Assembly: GCA_043228905.1 (NCBI GenBank)
Contig: JBHGNT010000015.1
Coordinates: forward strand, 7,316,001 to 7,380,000
DNA: 64,000 bases
Source: Azolla caroliniana
Lineage: Eukaryota; Polypodiophyta
Direction: 5' to 3'
Shown here: positions 49,618 to 59,494 of the stretch, piece by piece
Layout of the letters: each line of letters starts with the position of its first letter
Numbering within the stretch: the stretch's first letter is position 1
Notes under the pieces: model-generated
The model's database searches: none
What the model saw: the letters and a program-made list of their open reading frames with translations, nothing else
Told to the model about the DNA's origin: nothing
Program-made: the position numbers and the translations under genes

Positions 49618-50823
49618 TCAAAGTCGTTTTAGTACTAATAGTACATGAGAATCATGTTCTTCTTGGGTCTTTGAATAAACCAGTAGATCATCCAAATAGA
49701 TGATCAAACAATCATCCAAAAGATCTCGGAATATATCATTAGCCATGTGTTGGAAGATTTCCGGTGCATTAGTGAGGCCGAACGGCATGACCGTATACTC
49801 GAAGTGCCCATATCTGGTGCGAAACGCGGTCTTCCATTCGTCTCCTGGTCGGATCCGTACGAGGTTATATGCTCCCCGTATGTCAATCTTCGTGAAGAAC
49901 CTGGCACCATTGATCCGTTCTAAAAGACTTGAGATAAGGGGAAGAGCATACCTATTCCTGATTGTAACCTTATTCAGGTCACGGTAATCTACAACGAGAC
50001 GAAGCGATCCATCCTTTTTCTTGACGAAGAAAATGGGCGCGCCCGTTGGAGATTTCGAATGCCGGATGAAACCATTTTCCAAATTCTCCTCTATATAGGC
50101 CCGAAGGACTTCCAGCTCGGTTGGTGACAAATTGTAGATCGGTCCCCATGGTGGCTCTTTTCCCGGTTGTAAATCGATGGGGCAATCGTACGGTCGATGA
50201 TGAGGAAGTGTGTTGGCTTGTACTTTATCGAACACATCGGCGTAATGACGATACTTCTCGGGAAGTTGAACGGTGGATTCTTCTTTAGTGGTGCTGGAGG
50301 GGTTTACTGATATTGCAAAGAGGAACATTTCCTCCTTGTGCCCTTCTTTACGCAACTGACGTAGCGAAATGGTTGCCATCTTCTGAGTTGACCCTTGGGT
50401 TTGTCGACACCGGATTTCTCTTGTTCTCCAAGCTATGTCTGGGTTATGTAACTCGAACCATGGTAATCCTAAAACTATGGGATGTTCTAGGATATTAATA
50501 ATATTAAATGATACTACACATGCTAAGTTATCTAGGACAATATTAATGGGCTCTGACTCTTCTATGATATTTCCGGAAGCAATGGGACGTCCATCAATGA
50601 CTACTACAGAGGCTGGACACTGGAGTTTTCTTAGGGATATCTTATGAGCTTGAGCAAATTTCTTATCCATAAAGCAAGAGTTAGCTCCGGAATCTAGGAG
50701 TGCTAGGACATGTACTGGAGGGGTACTTTTAGTACTAACTATTACTTGGGCTACGAACACATCACTAACTTGCTTAGAGGGAATGGAACCACTAATGGGT
50801 TGCACAGATCTAGGGCTGTCCAA
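49618..50823 (-). pseudogene. G3 protease and reverse transcriptase
   Basis: Aspartic protease LALLDSGANSCFMD, then RT with PYDCPIDLQPGKEPPWGPIY, PIFFVKKKDGSLRLVVDYRD, KIDIRGAYNLVRIRPGDEWK, the FGLTNAPEIFQ motif and an intact YLDD box (LIIYLDDLLVYS). The whole pol is one frame interrupted only by four nonsense codons (49618, 49090, 48025, 47647), which suggests moderate age. Gag C-terminal residues continue to about 50950. Confidence 0.92.
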
Positions 50824-50953
50824 CCAAACAGCTCCTATTTTGGCTGGACTTAGTCGTTTAACTCTTCTTCTAACTGACTAAGGACATCAAATCTGTTCGC
50901 TAGATCTGGGCTATTAGTACTATTAGGACTATCAAATATCCCTACTGAAATAG

Positions 50954-51045
50954 GCTGACCAAAGTACTGATACCCGACAAGCTGGATGCATGTCGGAAGC
51001 GAATCGGACTAGTAAGACATCCCATGCCGGAGTGAAGGGGGAGTT
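50954..51045 (+). pseudogene. A-family pol end and PPT of the first array unit
   Basis: It reads LTKVL and ends HPMPE, then GAAGGGGGAG, identical in order to 55790-55879. It is an internal 3' end standing directly before LTR 2, which shows the array was head to tail. Confidence 0.9.
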
Positions 51046-51665
51046 TGTTAGGAAACAGGTCCCTCCGGATGGGAAGTGAGAAGAATAGTGTTGTCAAACA
51101 CACTCGGCCGAGGCCAAAACTGGATGTGGAATACCCGGCAAGGAAGACCCGGTGAGAACCGGATGACGAGTACCCGGCAAGAGCCGGATGGTGAAGGCCC
51201 GGTGAGAAGTACTCACCGGATGAAGGGACATATTCGTAAATATGTTTTCTAAGAGTCCATCGGGCCTATATTTGTAAATAGCCAAAAAGTCATATAAGTA
51301 TGACTTAGGGCAAACTTAGTGGTACTGTATTTGTCATTCTTGTTGGTGCAAGATTTGAGCGCGTAACTGCGTACAGAGAGAGAGAGAGAGAGGAAAAGGT
51401 TGTTGCCTCTGTTGTAACCGCCGCCTGTGGCGAAGATAGAAAGCTTGAGGTCGTTGCTTCGGTGCTTTACTATTGTACATTGTGATATAGTGATAGTTTG
51501 CAGTCTGTGCGCTGCCGTGGTTTTTCCCTAGTTTGGGTTTTCCACGTTAACATCTTGTGTACTCTTCTCTTCACTGTGTCGTGAGTGCATTACCCGTTTT
51601 CTGTGATTTGATTCTAGGCTCGGTTGTGGCCGAGCGTTGTGCTTAGGGAACGTGTATTCCTGTCA
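51046..51665 (+). repeat. A2 LTR 2 (620 bp), 5' LTR of the complete unit
   Basis: It begins TGTTAGGAAACAGGTCC and ends TATTCCTGTCA. Instead of the 54-bp minisatellite it has a short region of CCCGGYRAGA-type repeats (51110-51230). An AG microsatellite lies at 51379-51393. Confidence 0.9.
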
Positions 51666-51668
51666 AAG

Positions 51669-51680
51669 TGGTATCAGAGC
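51669..51680 (+). promoter_or_regulatory. A2 primer binding site
   Basis: TGGTATCAGAGC, the perfect initiator tRNA-Met site, 3 nt after the LTR. Confidence 0.92.
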
Positions 51681-51695
51681 GAAACGAAACAGAAA

Positions 51696-53680
51696 ATGGA
51701 TGAATCGTTGGGCGGCATGTTCAAGCTCACCGGCTCCAACTATTCAGTGTGGAAGTCGAAGATGAGGGACATGCTCGTGGTTAAAGATCTTTGGTTGCCG
51801 GTTTAGTTCGGGGACAAGAGACCGGACAAAATCGATGCCACGATATGGGAGGTGATGCACATGAAGACAACGGCGTATATACGGTGCTTCATCGACATGA
51901 GTCTATACAACAACCTCAATGAAGAGAGCAAGGCTCATGAGCTCTGGGAGAAGATCGGCATTATGTTTCAAAACAAAAATGTTGTTAATCAAGTTTCGGA
52001 ATTCCGGAAGCTAGTAAAACTCTGGTACCAAGATGGCTCCAACATGGCGGAGCACATGAATGCCTTCCAAGGGCTGATCCACCAGGCAACATCATTCGAA
52101 GTACCTCTCGCTAATGAGGTACTAGCACTACTCCTACTCGGTTGCCTCCCAGATAGCTGGGAGACATTGGTTGTCACCTTGGGCAACGCCGGGCCGGAAG
52201 GGAAACGGTTATCCCTAGCAAGAGTGAAGTCCAGTTTGCTAGATGAGGAGGCGCGTCGGAAAGACAAGGATACGAACTCCGACTCCAAAGCGCTCATCTC
52301 CGAATCGAAACGCGGAAGACAAAGGAACCGTAGTCCCCAGAACTGGGAGAAGTTAGGGACACGGTCAAAGTCAAGGGGGAGGCCTACCTACTTCTATTGC
52401 GGCAACCCGGGACACTTCCAGAAAAACTGTCGGCACTTCCGAAAAGACAAGGAAACCAACGGCACCGATTCGAAGCGGACACCAGACCGGAACGGTAAAG
52501 ACCGGAGGGGAACGGACCGGAAGGGAACGACGGCAATCGCGGCAAGTGAAGAAGAGTTGATGCTCATCACCGAGGAAAGTGACCTAAACCTTGCCGGCAA
52601 CGAGATGACCTGGGTGGTCAACTCCGGAGCGTCGTTCCACCTTACCCCGGACCGGAAATGCTTCTCATCCTACTCAGCTGGTGATCACGGCTGTGTCCAG
52701 ATGGGGAATGAAGGTACATGCCGAATTGTCGGCATAGGAGACGTGTGGTTGACAACACCAACCGGATGCAAGCTGCTGCTGAAGGATGTCTGACACGTTC
52801 CGGAGGTTCGTATGAACCTGATATCCGCCGCTCGGCTAGATGATGAAGGCTACACGGGTAGCATCCGGAACAGTGTTATGAAGTTCAGCAAAGGGAGCCT
52901 GATTGTGGCTCAGGCCCGGAAGGTCAACACGTTGTACCTGATGAATGCCCGGTTATGCCCGGAAGAAGTGAATGTGGCATCCGACACTACCGGTGAGTTG
53001 TGGCACAAGAGACCGTGTCACATGAGCAAGAAGGGGATGAAGAGGCTTGCAGAAGACAACCTCATTCTAGTGAAGAACGTGCACTTGGAGAAGTGCATTG
53101 ATTGTCTGGCCGGTAAACAAAACCGGACCTCCTTCCGATCGAGGCCACCGATGAGACGTAATGCACCACTGGAGATGGTGCATACTGATGTATGTCAAGT
53201 GGACACGAAGTCACATGCCGGATCGCAGTACTTTGTGACATTCATAGATGACCACAGCCGGAAGTTGTGGGCCACACCGTTGAAGATGAAGGATCAGCTA
53301 TTATCCGTCTTCAAAGAGCTCCACGCGAGAGTGGAAAGAGAAACCGGCCGAAAGTTGAAGGCGGTTCAAGCAGATAACGGAGGTGAATACCGGGGGCAGT
53401 TCGAGGAGTATTATCGCTCGAAGGGAATCCGGCTCGAATTTACCGTGCCAAAGACGCCGGAACTAAATGGGTTGGCCGAGAGGATGAACCGGACCATAAT
53501 GGAGAGGGTCCGGAGTATGCTGGCGCATGCAAAATTACCCAAGATGTTTTGGGTTGAGGCGCTGTCGACAGCGACGTATGTGATAAACATATCACCCTCA
53601 GTGCCCTTGGATGGAGACACGCCGCAGAAGGTGTGGACCGGTAAGGAAGTGTCCTACCGGCATCTGAAGGTGTCGGGTGT
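51696..53680 (+). pseudogene. A2 gag, protease and integrase
   Basis: One frame from ATG 51696 with nonsense codons at 51804-51806 and 52791-52793. Gag (MDESLGGMFKLTGSNYSVWK), a damaged CCHC knuckle (YFYCGNPGHFQKNC, first Cys to Tyr), protease with the catalytic Asp changed (WVVNSGASFHLT), GAG-pre-integrase (ELWHKRPCHMSKKG...CIDCLAGKQNR) and integrase core (YFVTFIDDHSRKLWATPL, QADNGGEYRGQFEEY, LNGLAERMNRTIMERV). Frame changes near 53670. Confidence 0.9.
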
Positions 53681-53689
53681 CTCACGTAC

Positions 53690-54931
53690 GTGCATGTTGC
53701 TAAGGACCGGAGAGGAAAGTTGGATCCAAAGACCCGGCCATGCATATTCCTCAGATACGGCGATGATGAGTTCGGCTACCGAGTGTGGGATTCGGTTGAC
53801 AAGAAGGCTTTCTGGAGTCGAGATATTATCTTCATGGACGGCAAGACTCTTGCCGACTGGGAGTCGAAGAAGAAGATAATGAACTCCGATGAGATTCGGA
53901 CACACCCAGCTAAGAGCCGGTTGACACTCGAGGAACCGGTCGGTTATGGTGAGGATACCGAACCGGCAGAAGAAGAAGTAGAGGAAGCTGAAATCGGAAC
54001 CGGCCAAGACCCCGAATCGGATTCGGATGAAGAACAAATAGTGGAGCCGGTTGCCGAAGGCCAAAGACGGAGATATCCTCTTAGAGAGAGAAGGGCCCCC
54101 CAGAGATTTCCGGATGTAGAGCATGTGCTGCTGACCGATGAGGGAGAGCCGGAAAGCTTCGAAGAAGCGAAGGATGACACCCACAGTCGCAAATGGTTAA
54201 GTGCCATGCAGGATGAGATGGATTCCCTGCATGAGAACCATACGTATGAATTGGTGGAGTTGCCGAAAGGAAAGAGGGCACTCCGAAACAAGTGGGTGTA
54301 CAAAATGAAACCGGGAGATGTCGGCAACCCCCCAAGATACAAAGCCAGGATCGTGGTCAAGGGGTTCCAGCAGAAGAAGGGTGTGGACTTTGATGAGATA
54401 TTTTCCCCGGTAGTAAAGATGACCTCCATCCGGACGGTGCTAAGTATAGCGGCAAGCATGGACCTCGAGGTAGAGCAGCTGGACGTGAAGACGGCATTCC
54501 TTCACGGTGACCTCGAAGAGGAGATCTACATGCAGCAACCGGAAGGATTCGTGGAGAAAGGGAAGGAGCACCTGGTTTGCCGGTTGAAGAAGAGCCTGTA
54601 CGAACTGAAGCAGGTTCCCCAACAATGGTACCGGAAGTTCGACTCCTTCATAACCGATCAGGGGTACCACAAGACGCAGGCCGATCACTGCGTGTTTGTG
54701 AAGAAGTTTGAAGGAGGCAACTTCCTAATACTCCTTCTGTACGTGGATGACATGTTGATCATCGAACGGGACCAAGCCAAAATACGGATGTTGAAGAAGG
54801 CTCTCAATCGAACCTTCGCAATGAAAGACTTGGGCCCGGCAAGACAGATACTGGGGATGCACATCATCCGGGACCGGTCAAAGAAGCAATTGTGGTTGTC
54901 ACAGGAGAAATACGTGACAAAGGTGCGTTAG
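53690..54931 (+). pseudogene. A2 integrase end and reverse transcriptase
   Basis: 413 open codons: the integrase C terminus (FGYRVWDSVDKKAFWSRD), an acidic linker, RT (NKWVYKMKPGDVGNPPRYKA, EQLDVKTAFLHGDLEEEIYM, ILLLYVDDMLII) to LWLSQEKYVTKV, then a stop at 54929-54931. The YVDD box is intact. Confidence 0.92.
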
Positions 54932-55178
54932 CGGTTCAACATGTTAGAAGCAAAACCGATCGGATCGACACTCTCAGCAAACTGCAAACTATCCGGCAAG
55001 CAAAGCCCGAAGACGAATGCACATCATCCGGGACCGGTCAAAGAAGCAATTGTGATTGTCACTGGAGAAATACGTGACAAAGGTGCTTTAGTGGTTCAAC
55101 ATGTTAGAAGCAAAACCGGTTGGATCGACACTCTCGGCAAACTGCAAACTATCCGGCAAGCAAAGCCCGAAGATGAAA
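54859..55178 (+). repeat. 160-bp tandem duplication in A2 pol
   Basis: Two copies starting GCACATCATCCGGGACCGGT at 54859 and 55019, period 160 (not a multiple of 3), so the duplication itself breaks the pol frame. It is absent from A1. Confidence 0.9.
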
Positions 55179-55869
55179 GCAGAGAAGGCTGATATGATGA
55201 AGGTTCCATATGCCTCTGCCGTCGGGAGCTTGATGTACACAATGGTGTGTACTCGACCGGATATTGGATACGCAGTCGGAGTGGTGAGCCGGTTTATGAG
55301 CAATCCCGGCAAGGAGCACTGGAACGCAGTCAAATGGATACTCTGGTACTTGAAGGGCACTTCGAATATGTGTCTCTGATTCGGCTCCGGTAAACCTCAA
55401 CTTGACGGTTTTACCGATTCGGACATGTCGGCTGATGTGCCTGTCTACATCCGGGTATGTAATGACATATGCAGGGGGAGCTATTTCGTGGCAGTCGAGG
55501 CAACAGAAGACGGTTGCGTTGTCAACCACGGAGGCGGAGTACATGGCGGTTGTGGAAGCCGGCAAGGAAATATTATGGATGAAGGACTTCATCGAAGAGC
55601 TCGGTATCCGGCAAGATGAATACCGGCTCTATTGCGATAGTCAAAGTGCCATCCACCTTGCTAAGAACGCAGCGTACCATTCCAGGACGAAGCACATCCA
55701 GCGTAGGTATCACTGGATCCGGGAGCAAGAAGAAGATCGAGAGTTCGCGTTGACGAAGATCCACACGGCCAAGAACGGGTCAGATATGCTGACCAAAGTA
55801 CTAATACCCGACAAGCTGGATGCATGTCGGAAGCGAATCGGACTAGTAAGACATCCCATGCCGGAGTGA
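55101..55869 (+). pseudogene. A2 RNase H
   Basis: SLMYTMVCTRPDIGYAVGVV, VALSTTEAEYMAVVEAGKEI, CDSQSAIHLAKNAAYHSRTK, HIQRRYHWIREQEEDREF, ending HPMPE at 55869 before the PPT. There is a stop at 55377 and a frame change near 55390. Confidence 0.9.
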
Positions 55870-55879
55870 AGGGGGAGTT

Positions 55880-56213
55880 TGTTAGGAAACAGGTCCCTCC
55901 GGATGGGAAGTGAGAAGAATAGTGTTGTCAAACACACTCGGCCGAGGCCGAAACTGGATGTGGAATACCCGGCAAGGAAGACCCGGTGAGAACCGGATGA
56001 CGAGTACCCGGCAAGAGCCGGATGGTGAAGACCCGGTGAGAAGTACTCACCGGATGAAGGGACATATTCGTAAATATGTTTTCTAAGAGTTCATCGGGGC
56101 TATATTTGTAAATAGCCGAAAAGTCATATTAGTATAAATATGACTTAGGGCAAACTTAGTGGTACTGTATTTGTCATTCTTGTTGGTGCAAGATTTGAGT
56201 GCGTAACTGCGTA

Positions 56214-56249
<36 letters not shown>

Positions 56250-56519
56250 GAGGTCGTTGCCTCTGTTGTAACCGCCGCCTGTGGCGAAGATAGCAAGCTC
56301 AAGGTCGTTGCCTCGGTGCTTTACTATTGTACATTGTGATATAGTGATAGTTTGTAGTCTGTGGGCTGTCGTGGTTTTTCCCTAGTTTGGGTTTTCCACG
56401 TTAACATCCTGTGTACTGTTCTCTTCACTGTGTCGTGAGTGTATTACACGTTTTCTGTGATTTGATTCTAGGCTCGGTTGTGGCCGAGCGTTGTGCTTAG
56501 GGAACGTGTATTCCTATCA
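55880..56519 (+). repeat. A2 LTR 3 (640 bp)
   Basis: Like LTR 2 but with a longer AG microsatellite (56217-56247); it begins TGTTAGGAAACAGGTCC and ends TATTCCTATCA. TSD TTTCT follows. Confidence 0.92.
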
Positions 56520-56554
56520 TTTCTATCATCATATTTTATGTGTCCTGCATTTTT

Positions 56555-56753
56555 TCCTAAGTATATAAGTGACTTACATATGCAGCTAATTAGCTGTGAG
56601 TTGCTAAATAGTTGTAGATAGCAAAATAGCGATGAATAGCTAAATAGTTGTTTTACCTACATGCCTAATAGTAGCTAATTTCCTAATAGCTACTATAGAA
56701 GATCTCACTTACCAATATGCACCATATGCTTTTGTTGAGCTTGTTTCTCAACA
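56555..56753 (-). repeat. C5 5' LTR remnant
   Basis: It matches the U3 half of 44565-44946 (AAGTATATAAGTGACTTACA, TGTTGAGAAACAAGC on the minus strand) with a short internal duplication near 56610-56650. The rest of the LTR, PBS, gag and integrase are deleted; 56525-56554 is unassigned C5 sequence. Confidence 0.8.
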
Positions 56754-57646
56754 CACATGCTCGCTACATCCAAAAGGTCAAAACGCTGAAGGAGGCGGGG
56801 GAACCTAAAAAAGATATTCGCGGCAAACACAACCGCAGAAAAACTTCAACTCCGACAAGAGTTGAACATTATCCAATAGAGGGATATGTCAATCGGCAGC
56901 TACACCTTGAAGCAAGGTGGAACATCTGGAAGAAGGAGGAACAATCATGTCATACCAAGGAGACAAAAAAACTTTGTCCATTGCGAATATTGTGGAAAAT
57001 TCAGCCATTACGAGACAGAGTGTCAGAAGAAGAAGAGTGAGTCAGCCTTTACAAGCCAACAACTCACCAACTATGCCTCCAACTCCGACTATGAAGATCA
57101 TGGCGCAATGTTTGTAATCCGGCATAGAGCGAATTCGATGACAACATCATGCCCAACTAGCACCTTCAGTTCAGAAAATGTATGGTTTGTTGAGTAGGGT
57201 GCATCCAATCATATGATTTCTCATGAAGATTGGTTTCGAGCACTACAAAAGCCCGAATAACCCAGCTATATGGAAACTAGGCATGACACCATTCACCCCA
57301 TTTAGCATGTCCGTAATGTCCCATTCGATGAAGAGGGAAACCAAACCTACATCAAGAACGTCTTGCATCTTCTGACAATAACAAAGAATCTGGCCTCTGT
57401 TGGAAAGATTGTGGAACAAGGCATGCAAGTTCGCTTCAACGACAAAGGGTGCTTCATCGAATAGGAAGGCCGAATTATCGTTCACAGTCGAAGAGAATGC
57501 CGAATGTTCATCCTTGATTCTCACGAGAGGAAATCGGCAATGTTTGCCAAGGGCCATAAAGTTGACACCAACATAGAGCTATGGCACAAAAGAATTGGCC
57601 ACATCAATCAGAAGTTCAAAGGAATGCAATCAAAAGGAGTCATAAC
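56754..57646 (+). pseudogene. C6 gag end, protease and GAG-pre-integrase
   Basis: It continues 44564: MLATSKRSKR, NLKKIFAANTTAEKLQLRQE, CCHC knuckle CEYCGKFSHYETEC, and a protease in which the DSG is replaced by a Glu codon and a stop (VWFVE, stop, GASNHM, 57172-57215). Then come TITKNLASVGKIVEQGMQVR and ELWHKRIGHINQKFKGMQSK. Several stops and shifts. It is cut at 57646 by C7. Confidence 0.88.
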
Positions 57647-58046
57647 TGCTGAGTAACAAGCTCAACATTGGGTGCGTAATATGGCGCGTAACCCAGTGCG
57701 TAAACTAGACGCGTAAGTTAGTACGCACAACTTGGTCGTATCGGTGCGTAAACCGAAAGGCCGTTAGAGAGATATTCCTCCTAAGGAATAATTTTGGGAG
57801 CGAGTGTCGTGGCTCATTTATGAGCGGTCAAGTATTGTCAGTACTTGTGTCAGCCCAATTGTTAGGGCTTGTATAAAATGTGCTCACTGAGCACAAAGCA
57901 TGTACAGAGCGTCATTATTTTGAAATAGAACTGAGTTGTCCATCTCCATCTCCATCTCTATGTTTTCTGCATTTACCGAACTGTCTTATTTCCGAACTAT
58001 GTACTCTGTGTTTACGCACACGCTTCCGCACACGTATTCTTTTACA
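57647..58046 (+). repeat. C7 5' LTR (400 bp)
   Basis: It begins TGCTGAGTAACAAGCTC and ends TTCTTTTACA. U3 has five GCGTAA motifs at about 57671-57760. It is homologous to the C2 LTRs. Confidence 0.9.
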
Positions 58047-58058
58047 TGGTATCAGAGC
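58047..58058 (+). promoter_or_regulatory. C7 primer binding site
   Basis: TGGTATCAGAGC directly after the LTR, a perfect initiator tRNA-Met site. Confidence 0.92.
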
Positions 58059-58157
58059 GCGAGGGTTGAAGTCCTCTGCAACCGACAAGAAAAGCTTGTG
58101 ACAAAACAGAGTTGAAGTTGTTCTTCATTTTTTTTCAGAAAAGAAAAAGACAGCAAT

Positions 58158-58998
58158 ATGGACAAAGGAATCGGAAGCTCACTACCGACTGAGAAGCTCG
58201 ACAAGAGCAACTACGCATCTTGGTCATACAAGATGCGCCAGTACCTGCTCAGCCATGGCTATTGGAGTTATGTAGAAGGAGCTAATGATGTAGCACCTGA
58301 TTCGACACACAAAGATTTTTCGACTTGGGAACAAGCCGCAAGCAAAGTTCTCAACTACTTTGCATCCTGTGTGAGCGACCAACTATTAAGCTATATTCGG
58401 GATGTTAAGACGCCAAAGGACGCGTGGGCAAATTTCAAAAGGATTTTCGCCGCAAGCACAACGGCCAGGAAGCTGCAACTCAGGCAGGAGCTCAACAATG
58501 TTCGGTAGAAAGATCTGTCTGTGGCCGATTACACGGCCCAAATAAAGGAAATTTGTGACTCACTCGCCTCCGTCAACGTGAACGTTGAGGAAGGTGAAAT
58601 GGTGTAGGTTTGCCTTGGTGGGCTAGCGTCCAGGTTCGGAGCCTTCGGAATGGCTGTCTGTACGAGGGAGAATACGCCTTCCTTCTTCGAGCTTCAGTCA
58701 ATGTTGCTCGTGGAGGAAAATCATGCGGATGCGTCGATGAGTACGCACGCCGACGGCAAGATGTTGTACACGAAGGAAGATAGGCCCCGTGGTCGTGGTG
58801 GAAATGCTGACAACAGTTCCGGACCCTCCACAAGCCCAAGAAGGGGGAGTCATGGCGGCGCCGGAAACCAGCAAGAGAAGGTCGCGTCAAAATGCTGGTA
58901 TTGTGGCAAGAAAGGCCACAAGGAGAGCGAGTGCTGGAAAAAGCGAGCCAATTCGGACAAAGTCAGATTGAGCCAAAGAGATGCAGAGAGGCGTCAGA
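58158..58998 (+). pseudogene. C7 gag
   Basis: It starts MDKGIGSSLPTEKLDKSNYA, with KMRQYLLSHGYWSYVEGAND and RIFAASTTARKLQLRQELNN. Stops lie at 58506-58508 and near 58604 in the same frame; then GGLASRFGAFGMAVCTREN and a CCHC knuckle CWYCGKKGHKESEC. It is cut after RDAERRQM by the G2 LTR. Confidence 0.9.
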
Positions 58999-59367
58999 TG
59001 TTACCGACCGGCAAAGGAGTCCAGAGTGGGAAACAGAGAGTTATTTAAGTAGTAGGAATGTGGTTGTAATTAAGCTATGAGTGTGGACGGACGGACCGGA
59101 ATCGGTATGCCGTTCCGGATCCGGACCGATCCCGAACAGGTGCGGATGGCACCATTTTGTAATACAGACCGGAAACCTATTTAAAGGCCCAGATACAATG
59201 TAATGAATAGCAGTTAATTAATAGAAGATTAGCGTTGTTATCTCTCTATGTTAATTGCCGTTCTGCATTCATTGTTATATCTTACGCGTGTAATTATGAA
59301 AGACCATCATGTTAAGTAACTTAATTAAGTCGGATTAAGCGTTGGGTCTAATCTGGTTGCCGTAACA
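58999..59367 (+). repeat. G2 5' LTR (369 bp by the N boundary)
   Basis: It begins TGTTACC and ends TTGCCGTAACA by analogy with N. The alternative end TTAACA at 59433 would place the primer site at the usual distance. TATA-like CTATTTAAAGG lies near 59178. Confidence 0.75.
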
Positions 59368-59482
59368 CCCTTTGGTGAAGTGTCTTCCGTAGACACCCTG
59401 TGTTAGGCCATTGTCCGGCCCGAAGAGTTAACACAGTTTTTGGCGACCACGATTCCTGTTTTTGCAGCGAACGACAACACGG

Positions 59483-59494
59483 ATGGATGTCTAG
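59483..59494 (+). other. Three-codon upstream ORF overlapping G2 gag start
   Basis: ATGGATGTCTAG, identical to G1; the gag ATG is at 59487. Confidence 0.75.

Larger units (their letters stand above)
46840..50953 (-). mobile_element. G3, chromodomain Ty3/gypsy element, 5' part deleted
   Basis: The minus-strand element has a 434-bp 3' LTR (46840-47273), a PPT, and pol in the order protease, RT, RNase H, integrase, chromodomain. Its gag and 5' LTR are missing; the break at about 50953 joins A-family sequence. Protein sequence is of the fungus-like chromovirus type (Tcn1-like), which among plants is known from bryophytes and lycophytes. Confidence 0.88.
46812..56519 (+). mobile_element. A2, head-to-tail A-family copia array (three LTRs)
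   Basis: The flanks are a perfect TSD TTTCT (46807-46811, 56520-56524). Order: tip of LTR 1 (46812-46839), chromovirus G3 (46840-50953), last 92 bp of an A internal region (50954-51045), complete LTR 2 (51046-51665), complete internal region, complete LTR 3 (55880-56519). The original insert was thus LTR-internal-LTR-internal-LTR. Most of the first unit was lost with half of G3. Confidence 0.88.
44565..56753 (-). mobile_element. C5, Ty1/copia element inserted in C6 gag
   Basis: Minus-strand copia flanked by a perfect TSD CACAT (44560-44564, 56754-56758). It has a 3' LTR of 382 bp (44565-44946), pol from 46806 down to 44950, and a 5' LTR that keeps only its U3 part (about 56555-56753). Gag, protease and integrase are deleted. 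The A-family array 46812-56519 is inserted between RT and the truncated LTR. Confidence 0.88.
43894..57646 (+). mobile_element. C6, Ty1/copia element, base layer of the right block
   Basis: 5' LTR (from left of G1 to 44178), PBS, gag at 44350-44564 continuing at 56759, then CCHC, protease and GAG-pre-integrase to 57646. G1 is inserted in its LTR, C5 in its gag, and C7 interrupts it at 57647. Nothing of its integrase, RT or 3' LTR is in the window. The 32 bp at 39280-39311 may be the start of its LTR; the left edge is unresolved. Confidence 0.8.
57647..58998 (+). mobile_element. C7, Ty1/copia element of the C2 family (5' part)
   Basis: LTR 57647-58046, perfect PBS 58047-58058, and gag 58158-58998, where G2 is inserted. 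The 5-bp flank at 57642-57646 is ATAAC. The rest lies beyond the window. Confidence 0.9.

Noticed and set aside
56886-57197. Separate zinc-finger gene
   Set aside because: The CEYCGKFSHYETEC motif is the gag CCHC knuckle of copia C6, continuous with gag before and protease after it.
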